Part shown: positions 1 through 13,300 of the stretch, in pieces
Numbering within the stretch: the first letter of the stretch is position 1
How the letters are laid out: each line of letters starts with the position of its first letter
NCBI RefSeq assembly: GCF_000208745.1
Contig: NC_030854.1
Coordinates: forward strand, 33,791,817-33,855,816
Length of the DNA: 64,000 nucleotides
Source of the DNA: Theobroma cacao
Taxonomy: Eukaryota; Streptophyta; Magnoliopsida; Malvales; Malvaceae
Direction: 5' to 3'
The notes under the pieces: model-generated
Told to the model about the DNA's origin: nothing
The model's input: only the letters and a program-made list of their open reading frames with translations
Database searches by the model: none
Made by a program: the position numbers and the translations under genes

Positions 1-805
1 GTTAAATATTATATTTGACCTGGCTTTTGCTTTTAATAAGTAGACAATGTGCAAAAAAGTTAGGTCAAACATGCACTTAGTATACATACTTTAAATATAA
101 ACATGTTTACTTTCTATTTTATGTTAATGTTACAAAAATTATAATTATAAATTTATTAATTATAATTATATTTTTTTGTTTATATAAACTTATAAAATAT
201 ATAGCTAAAAAGAAATTATGAGATTATAATAGTTTTGGAACCTAGTTATATTTTTTTAATTTCATGGACAATTCCATATAGTTAATTAAACTTGTAATGT
301 TTAAGTAATTGTTTGAATATTTATTTTTAGTTATTTAACTTGATATTTGATATATATTTTTTTATTATTTAAATTTAAAATTTATTGTTTGTGTGTTATT
401 ATAAATTTAATTATTAGTAAATTATATAAAAATATAGATGAATATATTATTGCATATAAATACAAGTACGAATTTGATTTCGAATAATTAGATACCCATG
501 AAGACCATTTTAATTATTTTTTTCATAACCGAGTTTTTAAACGTGTTCGAGTAATTATCGAGTAATGGTATGTATTAAGGTTTGGGTTAAAATAATAAAT
601 TCAAAAAATAATCAAGTAATTATAGGGTTTGAGTATCCCATTTATTAATTAGGTTCAAGTTCAAATATCTCAAAATTAATAGATACCTTATCTATTGATA
701 TCCTTAAATCTCACCCTCTTTTTTAATCTATTTCGTTGAACCGTTTTTCATTTTAAAAGCCTAGCATGAATACAGTTTTATTTGTAAGTGGACATTCAAT
801 TATCT

Positions 806-840
<35 letters not shown>

Positions 841-3800
841 ATTAACTATTAAAACAATAATCTAATTCCACATGTTGAGTATAAAAATTTTTATCATTGG
901 TACATAGAATTATAAGATTAGTAATATATGTGAACTTTATTCTAACTTAAAAGTTTAAATTCAAACTAGGGTTTTGAATTTGGTTAAAAATTATAAATAT
1001 ACAAAAAATATATATACTTTTATTCATATATGATGTTTATTTAAAGATATTAGTTAAATATTAAACTTTATTAGGTTTGTAAATCAATTCAAGTTGAGTA
1101 TTGAAGAACCCAAACTTGGTTAATCAAACTTTGATTTGGTTCTATTTCGAATTTAAAATATTATGTTCGGTTAAATTTGAGTGAATAACAAGTTTATTTT
1201 TATTAATGTTATAATTTTTTGTTAATTGTCACGATATATTATTACCTTTGATAACTTTTTTGTTACATTCTCTAACTTTGTACAAATCTTAGTATTATGT
1301 ACCGTACTTAGTGTGATTTGTTAATGCAAACTATTCAAGACCAGCATGCAATCTATGCGCTCGGCGCATTATATATATTTTTTATAATTTATTTTGTTAA
1401 GAATAATTTTGATTTAAAAATATTACACATGTCACTTAAAACATTATTAAAAATATCTATATATCGAGTAAAGATATATATATTTTTATTTGGTATAAAT
1501 TTTTATAAGTTGGATTGTTTGGAAATTTTTTATAAAAAATTTGGAAATTTTTTTTATTTGTTTCGCCACCAGTTATTCCTTTTTTAAAAATGCCTAACCA
1601 CCGTTCTTTTTCTTGAGTGCAAGGTCTCCTTCACTCTTAAAACTGTATAAATTCCTTAAAATCCATCTTGTCTGTATCACCCCCCTTTCTCTCCCCAAAA
1701 AATAGAACATATTTTTTTTCTCTCCTTCCCTAATAATCCATTAAACCAGGTCATTCTAATTCAATAATTCTCATTAAATTTTAGTTTCGTTGTTATTTTT
1801 TATACATTCATGTTACTTTCTTCTACAATAAGTGATCTGAAATATAAATAAGCTTTACTCAATTGAATTTGGAATTGATATTTATTTTGAATTTAATGTG
1901 TTATTTTTTATCTTGGTGTTTTTAATTCTTTTAAAAGTTATAAGATTAAATTTTAATGGACGGTGATTTTAAAGGGATTAGAGAAATTTTAGCTTCACAT
2001 CATTGGATTATGTGATATTGGGAGCAAAAGTCTCTGTTTTTATTTTATGGAATGATTTTTACTTTGCTTCCTTGCCCAGATCCTACCAAGGGGATTGCTG
2101 CATCTGGGAATGTTGCATGAGAAAGGGATAACTACAGAATTTGAGGTTTGGGATCAATTTGGATTGACCCAATTAAGTTATTTTATTAATAAATAATATA
2201 TTTGTATTTAATTTTAATTTTAAAATATTAATATACAAATTTATTTTAACAATTAAATATTAGTTAAATGAGCAAGTTGAACTGGGCTTAGGGTTGCCTA
2301 GACTGAACTAGACCCAACTCAGCCCACAAACAGTTTCTAATTATAACTCACTCTTATTATTTTTTACTATTTTCTTTTTTTTTTAATTCTATCTTGTTTT
2401 CTCAATAGTTTTATAAAAAATTGTGATTTAAAATAATTTAATTAAAATGAATAGGAAATTTTAATTATTTAATATTAAAAAAAAACTTGCACTGCTCATT
2501 GCCAAGTGCAAGGTATTTTGCTAGTTGATGAAGTCAAATTAGGCCAAGAGTGTAGTTGGATGACTAATTCGGTGTGGGTGATAATCATTTTTGTATTATA
2601 TATATATATGTTATTTGTTAATTATAATAAAAAAATATAACATTTATTTTATATATTAATTTAATATATCAATATACATATAATTTAGATAGTTATGATA
2701 TTGAGCTTGAACGTTCAAGACTAGAATCCTATCTAGGCCAACTTCTCATTGCATGGAGTTTAGGTAAATAATTTTTTTAATTGTACAAAATTTAAAAAAA
2801 GACATTAAGTCATAATTTTTTTAAGTAAATAGACAAGTCACATCATAATAAATTCCATCCCATCAATTCGGGTTTAGTTAATATATCATGTCAAATTTTA
2901 CATATATATAAATAATATTTATTATATTTTTATTATCATATAAGAATTTAATTAAATAAAATAAAAAAATCAAATTGACAAGAAAAAACTTAATTAAGTA
3001 TGATAAAAATATAAATATTTAATTTAAAAATACATATAATTCAATAGTTAATAAATATCTCAACCTTTTAAAAATCAACAGTATAATCTTAGTTTGATTT
3101 GAACTTGAAACTTATGAGAGGCAAACTTCTTTTTATTATATAAATATAAAATTTATAAAGGACAAACTCTTAGATAATATTAACATCGAACCTAAAAAAA
3201 TGCAATCTATTTAAATCTCAAATTTTGTCCCTTTCAATGGAGGGACATTTTTCAATTTTGTTATATTATTTTTCAACGATTACTTTATTTTTTTACAAAT
3301 TTATAATCATAATTATGAAATTAAATATTTGTCGATACATCCGTATACTCATTAATATAACCAATTACCATGAAGTTCGATATAAATATCTAATTTTATA
3401 TTCACGTGTCAAAATATTTACAAATGTTTCAAATGTTCATAAATATCCGAAATAAAAGTCATCTATTTTGTTGAATATTGATAATTATATGAAAATATAA
3501 ATAATATTTCAAAAAAATTTTGTAAAAATTTTTATATTAATGAGCAATCTTGTTGATGATTTTAATCTATAAGTATAACCATAGAATAAGGTTCAATTGG
3601 TACGATGGTCTCAAGTACATGACTATGGTTAATTACATGCACATGAACAGTATGAAAAGCAAATATGATCAACCAACTAAAGTATAAGTGAATTATATTT
3701 ATAATCAATTTTCAACTGGGACATCTGGTGCAAATTAGCCCAAAAGAAATATGTTATTTATGTGCAAAATATTATTTAATTGGTTATCAAATATTAGGAC

Positions 3801-4700
3801 CTAATTTTGACATTTGTATAATAATTCGAACACCCCCTGAAAGAAAATAAAGTATGGATAATGATAATAGTACTTTTAAGTTTGGAAAGAACTTATTGTG
3901 ATATTTAAACAGTATTAAACACTTTAGTTTTCTAATATTTGGTGTTATTTAAAATCAATATTTTATAAAATTTTTCAATTTATTTCTATTCGGTATAATT
4001 TTTGAAAAAACTTCTAAATTGTTTAAGAAAATTTTAAAAGGTTTTTTATTACATTTAATTAAGTTTCTATATTTTTATTTTAGATTGTATAAATTTTTAT
4101 AATTAATGATCGATTAATTATCATTAATAAAATATTACTTGTCATTTTATAAGGTTAATGTGAACAATAAAAAATGTCACATTTCATGTCATAGGCCACA
4201 TCAGTGTTACCTTACATATAATAAAAAGGGACATATTAATTAAGTTAATCATTAATTATAAAAACTTATTTGATATAAAATAAAAATTTAAGAATTTAAT
4301 TAAATATAATAAAAAAATAAAATTTTATTTAAATTTTTATAAATAATTTAAAATTTTAAAATATTATGTAAATTATATTATAATATATTAATTTTGAGTA
4401 TTCATAGGTTCAACAATATAAATATTTACTAAAATTATGTGTAGCATTTTAGTATGTTGTATATTTACAACTCTAAAATATGTATAAATACAGGGATAAG
4501 CATACAAGGAAAATTCATTTCAAATTTGCAACAATCTTTATTAATTACCATTTTTTAATTTTGTTTAATGTTTATCCATTTTTTTATATCCGTCCATATA
4601 TTTATCTATATTTCTATAATTTTAAGATTTTTGGGACACTACGCCAGCAGACTCACTCTCACTCGTGTTAAGCTGATTTCAGCACTTCACTTCTTCGACT
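1..4700. other. AT-rich intergenic region, no gene seen
   Basis: No frame here shows a recognisable protein and the short open frames are typical of AT-rich noise. The stretch holds an (AT)n tract passing into (GTAT)n at about 809-840 and AT-rich sequence at about 3970-4380 that resembles segments near 41.0 kb and 49.2 kb. The promoter of the next gene begins near the right end. Confidence 0.6.
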
Positions 4701-4710
4701 GGGGAAAAGA

Positions 4711-4718
4711 TATAAAAG
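4711..4718 (+). promoter_or_regulatory. Candidate TATA box of the CID-protein gene
   Basis: TATAAAAG lies about 320 nt before the end of the inferred non-coding first exon (donor at 5035/5036). The leader that follows is rich in CT and CTT repeats, as is common for plant 5' leaders. Transcription start is inferred, not shown. Confidence 0.35.
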
Positions 4719-4744
4719 GAAAAAAAGAAACTCTAACTTTAAAT

Positions 4745-7325
4745 CTACGGTCTTGATCATTCCACGTAACCTCCCTAATATTCTTAATTTTATTTTTAAT
4801 TAATATTTTCCCAAAAAAAAAAGAAAAAAGAAAGGGAGGCTCTCTCTACGGCATGTTTCCTCATCTCTCTCTCTCTCTCCTCATTTGCTCTCTTGCGAAT
4901 TAAAAAAAAGAGAATCAAAAGGCTTCTTCTTCTTCTTCTTCTTTCAAAATCTCTAGGGTTTTTCTCTCTCTCTTTACTAATTGTTCTCTCTCTAAACGAA
5001 GTCCCAAAATTTTCCTCTTCTCCAAGAAATCTCAGGTTCGTTCTTTCTTTATTTTCGTAATTGACTTCTTCTTTGTTATTTTCGTTCTGTTTTGGAATCT
5101 TAGTTGGATTTTTTGGCGGTTTCGATACCCTAGGTTTTTGTTTGGTTGCTAAGAACTTAAGTAGGAATGGAATTGAAAATTTGAAATTTTGGAAACTGAC
5201 GTCTGCTCTGTTAAGAATTTTGATATTAGGCGCAGTTGAGATTTTTTTTTTTAAATTTGGGTTAGTTTTAATTTAATTTATTTATATATATAATTTGTGA
5301 AATTAAATAATTTAAATTTTACTCTGTTTAGTTAGTTTTAATGAGAAGTTTCCATTTTTATTCTTATAAGCAAAAAGATTTATAGTTATAGAGATTTTTG
5401 TGAATTTTGTTGAACAGTAGAGGAAATTCGTTAGAGCAATCAATAGACTTTACGGAGTGCGCTTTGTAATTAGAGGAGGCCTTAGCTTATTAGCTTTATG
5501 GAGAAAATGAAAGCTGTAGTTGAAAAATTTATTTTTAACTGGCTCCACTTGGTCACCACTGATTTATGAGTCTGATTACGTGGTCTGCATGGGATTTAGA
5601 GGGGAGTGTAAACTAATCAAAGCTTGAAGATAGAGGAAAAAGAAGGCAACAATAATTGTGGAAATTTCATTTTTGGAAAATTTTGAGTTGCTGTGCTATA
5701 AAAAGTCTTGGTGTACCATGGTTGTGAAAATAAATTTCTTTGAGACACTTGAAAATAGTCTATGGCAGAATTGGGGAAGTTTTCCCACTTGAGGTTTATA
5801 TTATGGTGGGTTGGGACTGGGAGAATTAAGGATTTTAGGGTTTCTTGCCGTGGTAGGAATAAGGTTAGGGTTTGGAAATCAATGAGGGGATTGGATTAGT
5901 TGAGATTTTATCTCAAGAGAAAGATGAAACTTTAATTGGTGAATTGAGAGGTTTTGCTGGCGGGAATTGATATGAAAATATGAGGCAAGAATAAGGTTTC
6001 CAAAGTCACAAAAGGAGGAATGTGGTTAGGTTGCAAAAAAGGGTAGTAACTAAACAGTACTGTAGCAAGAGGGAAGAAAGGGAGGGAGGGAAAACTCGAA
6101 TCACAAGATTTCTGAGAATTATCAATAACTGAATCTTTTTAAAATTTTTAAAATTTTTAAAATTTTTTACCAAGATTGGCAATACAAAGAGATATATAGG
6201 CAAATCATCACTTGTCCTACTTGGATTAGGATTTCTAAAACCATTATGCTCAGGAATAGAACTCAACTGATGTAAACTAAATTCCATATGTAGGAACTAA
6301 GCATAAAATAAGACCCAATGGACCATGACTAGGGCGCATACTAGCAAACCAAAATACTGCCTGACATTTAACTGATAAATGATTATAACGACCGGACAAC
6401 TACTAAATACACTTTCCCTTGGACAAAAAAATTTCCTTGATGAAAAGCCTATGACCTATCTTTTGGCTTTGTAAGAAGATGAATTTTGTGCAACCAAGCT
6501 ATTGGCGTGTGCTATCAAGAAAGTAACATTGTTGTTGTTACCTCAGATGTCCGTGGGCATATCATTCATGGTGAATTCTATGATTTGCTGTCAGTAAAGC
6601 TAAAGCATGGTAAAATGCAATAAAAAGTTTAATATGCTTGAAATGAGGATATATATGTACCATGGTCAAGTGCAATGAAGGAAATCATAAATTAAGAACA
6701 AAAGTTGTTCTTGAAATGCTAGACTTGCATTATGGGGCTACCAGATGAGTAATTCACAATTATAGCCATGGTGATTGCCGCTAAGAAAAATTAGAATGGT
6801 TGTTTTGATGCAGCTGGAGTTGCTATTTAACTAAAATGGCATGATGTGTATGGACTGTGAATGCTTGAGGTATGGGCTTTTAATAGAATTTAGTGGTTGG
6901 ACTGAAAGCCTACGGCAAACCCAATTATGTGGATCTTAGGCCTTCTTGTCATTTATTTGGCAGAGAGTTGATAGCTATTTTGCTGGATCCTGAGATTTTA
7001 TAATGTAAGAATGAGGTGGCAAATTTAAGTGATGTAAAATGTTGGAGAAAGATTTGGCCTGAGTCATCAGAGAAATATCTCATACTTTTATTTCTCTAAA
7101 CCAAATGTTAATTTTTCCTCTTGCATCAAAATTTCCACGAAATGTAAAGAATTTTTTGTTTTATGCATTCTGGACTGATAGAAAGATCTCTTCAGTATAA
7201 TGATAATTGTACTTTTTTTTTCCCTTTTTAATATAGTTTTCTCTGTTACCTTGTCCCCTCCCTTCCAAATTATAATGACTAAAAGGGTTTGCTGCAGGCT
7301 ATGTAAAAGCTTGTTAAGCAGCAAG
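4745..7325 (+). other. 5' leader of the CID-protein gene with a 2.3-kb leader intron
   Basis: A CT-rich non-coding exon ends at 5035 in CTCAG followed by GTTCG. The inferred intron runs 5036-7297 and ends in a pyrimidine tract and GCTGCAG. The second leader exon is 7298-7325, directly before the start codon at 7326. The intron contains nothing recognisable. A 16-codon upstream frame starts near 4855 if transcription begins before it. Exon limits are inferred from splice consensus only. Confidence 0.5.
7301..7306 (+). promoter_or_regulatory. Start-stop upstream ORF (ATGTAA)
   Basis: In the inferred spliced leader, an ATG immediately followed by TAA lies 19 nt before the main start codon. The base at -3 is G, a favourable context. 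Minimal AUG-stop uORFs such as AUGUAA stall ribosomes in a boron-dependent way in the Arabidopsis NIP5;1 leader (established). A role here is inference. Confidence 0.45.
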
Positions 7326-10300
7326 ATGAGCAGTGATACTTTTGATGGACAGATACTAACTGAGAAGCTGTCAAAACTCAACAATTCACAACAAAGCATT
7401 GAATGTATCCTACAGTTTCAAGCTTATTTGAAGGTTTCTATTAATAGAAAGTGATGGTGGATAATTTCTTGTTTCCATTTGTGCTATATAAATACAGTAA
7501 CGCTCTGATTATAGGATTCTAGTGTAATTCTAAAGTTCATAATTGAAGGAGAAAATTGTTTGTTGATCTTGTTTTCTTTCAGATAAGTATTTCTCAAACT
7601 GTATAAGCGTATAACTTGTAGATTTGATTGAGAATATATCTTATATCTTTTTGCCTCATGAAGTACTCTGTGTATGTTTTCTTCAATTATGGGCTGTAAG
7701 CTGATGTGATGCTTTTAGATTTATCATGTCATGATATCCCTCATATGTACGACATGTTTTTGTTATTTTCTTACTTTGTGTGTTTGCTATGCATGAATCT
7801 TGTATGTTGCGACTGCAGCAGCTGTTCTGTATAGAAACTTTTGCACATAATCATCATAACCTATTAAATTTTTGTAATTGCTTGTTCTGGTTGGATTTCA
7901 GCATTTTGCTTTCTACATTTTAAAGTTTTTTTTTTTTTACTAACTTCTATCTCTTGCCTAGTCGGCTTTATTTCTTTACACTTTTGTTAATCTTGTTCTC
8001 TTAACCATGTGCAATTTTCAGGGATTTTTTCCTTAGTTAATCATGCACATTTTTCTTGTGATTCTTTCTTCAGTGCTAATGCTATACGTATTTATGCTGC
8101 TTTTAGCTGTTTTTCTTTGCACCTCAGGCTGTCTAATTTAGATGGCTATCAATTGCTTCATTGGTGGTCTTTTGTTTTCCACTGGTTAATCACTTTTAAG
8201 TATGACTTAGATTGAGTGGATGGCACGAAGTAGGTGCCTTGTGCTTGTTTCGTTTCCAACAGTCATCTTCCTTGAAATATATGCAGTGGACTACATTGGT
8301 TTCTTCCTGTAACAACGTACCTGTTTGACTTTGATCTAACTTGATGAAATTAATTTTTGGAAATAATCTCAAATTAATCTTGGTTTGGCACATTATCTTT
8401 CTCAAACCAGCACATTGATAATTGGAAAAACAGTTGTTTCTTTTCATTATTATTTTTATGTTATTTTGCATTAGATTAGAAATGTGTTAGATTGCTTGGT
8501 ATGTAGTTTTTTTAAGGTTTAGTCCATAAGGTATTTATTTTATGAGTTTTGCTTTGGGGACATTGTTTTTACTGTGGTTTGTAGGTCTTACACAATGTAA
8601 TTAATCTTGTTTGGCCTTTTTGTTCTTGGTCCAAGAGGGGTTTGATTGTGAATTTATGTTGTCTTATATTTTCTTAAGTTTAATTTCTTGTGGGATTCGG
8701 AGTATTACTTTGTTAAGTTCTTAACGTGTGTTAAAGTTGAAAGGAGAATGAGTTTATGTAAATTGTCAGCTGCTACTAATTTTCCTTTAAGATGTGTGAT
8801 CTAACCATGATGCCTAGAGGCCTTTAGATGAGTGCTCTTGGAATTTCTTGGTGATTCTGATGTTATTGGCTGTTTGTTTTGCTGAGGACCTGCTATTGAC
8901 ATTATTGGTGATTTTTGAATAAGTTTGAGTCTGTTCTTTGTTTTGCCTTCAATTTAATGTGATGTAATTAGATATTCTGCGTACATAGTGTAGTGGCCCT
9001 ATATGTAGTAATGTAATATTTTGAAGTTGATTGATGCTTCAAAATTTTTTGACAAAATATTTTTCATTCAAGTGGTAGATATTTTGAGTGGTTATATTTG
9101 GCATATATTAAAGCTGTCTGCAGTGTGAAATTCTCTCAACATAATTTTTTCACCAAATGGATAATCTACAGTGAGAAAGAATGGTTCTTGGATGACTTCT
9201 TTTGCACAAAAAAGTAGCACTATCTCTATACCTCCAGGAATTGATGTTAGCGTGCATTTCCTTAACATTGCTTCAGCGTTGTCTAGATGGTGTATTACTC
9301 ACCGGAAGAAGGCAAAACAGATTGTTGAAACATGGGACAAATTGTTTAACTCTTCCCAGAAAGAACAGCGTGTTTCTTTTCTGTATTTGGCTAATGACAT
9401 TCTGCAAAATAGCAGGCGAAAGGGAAGTGAATTTGTGAACGAATTCTGGAAAGTACTTCCTGGAGCTCTCAAACATGTGTATGAAAATGGTGATGAGTAT
9501 GGAAAGAAAGCAGTAACAAGATTGGTAAGTTATTCAATTTTGAGCGGTCTTCTTTCTGTTGTTTGTGTCAAATTGATTTGCTACTTCAGGTTTTGAGTAC
9601 TGTTCCGATGCTATGTTAACATTTTTTTATGGTTGCTTCCATCACTTTGCAAGAATTTAGGCTTGTATGTCAAACATTGTTACTTTTGGTTAATTCAGCT
9701 CTCTTCATATCTCTCTCTCTCTCATGACGCATGATGTATTGCTATGAATGCATATGCATCTGCAATTGTCTAGTGCTCTTTCATGTTGAATCCGTTTACA
9801 TAATACTCAATCTGGCTCTGGTAACTTAGTGTCATTGTTGCATGTTGTTTTCTTTTGCTTCGAAGTGGCCTTATTTGGTTATAAATGTAATAAATTTCAG
9901 ATATGTGCAATTAGATGTTAGATGATGGATTTTTAGCCTAAATGCAGTTAGTCAAAAAGTTGTATGTCTAATGCTGATTAATTCCACCCAAAGTAGGATT
10001 TGAATGTAGAATGTTTTCTTGGAAACAAATACAGAGTATACTCTCTTTCTCTCTCTCTCTCTTTCTGATTTGATGATAATGAGTTTGGGGTTTTTGTAGA
10101 ACTGTTGTCATAATTTTGGTTCTGATTCTTGGTATATCTTATTTTCCTCTGTCCTTAAATGGTAGTGTTAAATTGTATAACGCTACACCAATACTCAATA
10201 TGTAGAAACACAAATAAAATTTGGGAACCTCGATTGCGTAATAGTTTGTTGGGTTTTTATTATTTTACTTTATTGTTGTTATGAGTATCATTTATAAGTG

Positions 10301-13300
10301 AGTATTGTCACATTACATCTATTGATGGGGAAGAGTTGCCCTTATCAAAGCTTTTAGGTACATTGTTTTCATATAGTATTTTTGGTTTCATAGCCTGCAA
10401 CTTACAGAAGTATAGGATGCTTATTCTTTTGTGGATATTTGTACTTGGGATGGCATCTCCTGGGTGTGTTTTAGTAGATTATTCTTTGTTTACCAAAAAA
10501 TTATTGTAGTGTTCATGCTGTTTAATTGATTGTTCTTACACTGGTCCTATCAATTAACAAGTACTTTTTCCTTTTTTTCCCCTCTTTTTTTTTGTGGTGG
10601 GGGGTGGGGGGTGGGGATAAATGTTTAGGTTGACATATGGGAAGAAAGGAAAGTTTTTGGTTCTCGAGGGCAGAATCTTAAAGATGAAATGCTTGGTAAG
10701 AATCCTCCCCCTCCTCCTCCCCCTTTATCAGTGAACAATGGAAAAAGCTCAAATCCTATCAAGATAGTCAAAAGGGATGCTCATGCAGTGAGAATTGTAA
10801 GAATTTATCTATTCAATTCTCCTCTCTCCTTTGGATCTATGTATTTGATTCTAGCCATTTTGTTTGTATTCTTTTATGACTTTAGACATTTTCTTGGCTT
10901 GTTCATTTGTGATTTTGTATATGTTTTTTTCTTTCTTGGTCATCTTACCTTCAGAAATTGGCTGTTGGAGGTCTTCCAGAAAAGATACTAACTGCATATC
11001 AATCTGTACTTGAGGACAATCAAAACGAGGACATTGCTTTAAACAAGTGTAATGCTGCTGTACAACAGTTGCATAAAATTGGGGAAGATGTTGAAAGTAG
11101 TTTAGCTCAAGGTATCAGTTCTGCTATGGGATTTAATGTTGTATGCTTACATTTCATTAAAATTTTATTCACCAATAAAAAGAGATGTACCCTGTCTCTT
11201 CCTCTCTCTGTATAGATGTGTTTGTGTGTCTCGATTAATGCTAGTTTTGACATAGAGCTGTGCTTAAGTGTTCTAATGAAATTTTTTGGAGTGTAATCTT
11301 TATCGAAATCTATTCACTATTAAAAAGAGATGCTGCATCTGTAAAAACTAGAAAACAATGTTGAGTAATTATGATTGTGTCTGTCAAATACTTGTTATTT
11401 TAGATTTATGAAAATAGAAATATATTCATCGGCCCAAAAATTTATCTTGGATTCTAATCCTTGAACAGAGGTTTCTTGGCAGGGTGAATTTTTGACATTG
11501 TTAAGCTTTCAAACTGAGTTCACCAGTCGGTCATAAATTATTTCGACAGGAGACTACTTCACAGTTTCCTACTCATTGAGTCTATTTTTTTGTTATTTCT
11601 TTTTAGTTCCAAATATTGGAACCAGAACATATCCAATCAAGTCTAAGACCCTACTTAGGACCTGTTAGTTTCATAATTTCTCGGGTAGAAATCAGTAGAC
11701 TGAGCCCTTTATGCTGTTCTAAATTATTGACATATAAATGTCAAAAGTTAAACAGCATAATTTTGGCTGCTTCTTCTCTTATATAGATATATTTCTTATC
11801 TGGCTGATTGTGCTCTTGACTTCTCTCATATATATCAAAACATTTCTCTCTTTTAAAATGCCAGTGCAGTTAAAACCCTTGAGGCCACTTAAGGCTTCAA
11901 GCAGTGGTACTTGGTCTGACTCTAAGTGTTTGCTATTAGTTGTTGGCTTCTTTTGATTTTAAGATATATTGTCCTAGGAGAATGTCTGTCACTGGTCCTA
12001 GTAGGATTGTATTTGATCATTTGTGGGATTGTGCCTGTGTTTTACCCTGATGGATTGGAGAATGGAACATCAAAAGAATTGATATTAAGTAGTTGAGGTA
12101 AGCTTTTCAAGAGTCATATAATTAGCTTTCTAGGGTTGCGACCATTTATTTCTCTCTACACTTTATGCTTGTTTATGGTTGCCTTAGTTGAGATTACAAT
12201 GCATAATACTCCTGGATTGATCCAAATCAATCCAGCCAATGCATACATACAAAATCAAACTCCTAGAGAAATAACTTACATGATTTGGGATGTATAATCA
12301 AGACCTGGGACGGGTCCGTCTTCTAAAATATGAATAAGTTATGCAAATTTTTAATGACTTAAGGTAAACACATTGAATCTGCAATGAAGTGGTAAAAGAA
12401 ATTTGATACTTACCGGCTGTTCTTATGGTTGATTTTGGTTCATGTATTTTAATAGAGAAAGTTTCTCTTCTATCAAATGAACTGTAATTCTCTATTTTTC
12501 TGTTGTTCTAATATGCTTGTAGTGTATTTAGTGTCTCTGGTGCAGCTGATCCAGATAGTGCTCCCTCTAATCAATTGATTCTTCAATTAAGAAGTGATGA
12601 AGTAGAACATATATTTGAACCTTTTTTTTCTTAGGAATTCTGTTTTAAATGTGTGTTTCAAAACAATTTCATGGGATCTCTTGGTTGAGGTTTGTAAACT
12701 GCTGACTATTTATTTTGGTAAACTGAACTACTGTTTTATTAAAATAACTTGCTTTTAATTTGGAGTTACCGTGTGTGTAACAACTCTAAGTGTATATATT
12801 TGATTTCGGTTAGGGAATCAGAATGAATCTGCATTGCTGGATGAGCTACAGCAGCAAGAAATTGCGCTCCAGCAATGCATTGAACAACTTGAAAATGTTG
12901 AAACGATTAGGGCTACCCTGATTTTTCAACTTAAAGAAGCACTTCAGGAACAGGTATGATTTCATTACTATCATGTGTTCTTGAGTTGGCAATCACAGTT
13001 TGGAATCATTTGTCCTTGTTGAGCACTCACTAGTTTAAAGTTTTTCAGGAATCAAAGCTGGAGCTTATTCATAGTCAGCTGCAAGTAAGAATTGCTGTCT
13101 TCCTAATTAATTTTTTTAGTTGATGTTTTGCAGCTTAAAAACTTCGTAAATTTGCAGGTTTTTGTCTGTTTAGATCCTTTTAAAAAGAAAAAGTTCTTTT
13201 GCAATTGTGACATATGTATTTATGTTGGAAGGAATCTCAATATTGACTGGTGTCTTAGTAACAATTGGGAAACATTTTCTGTTGTAAGTAGGGAATAAAA

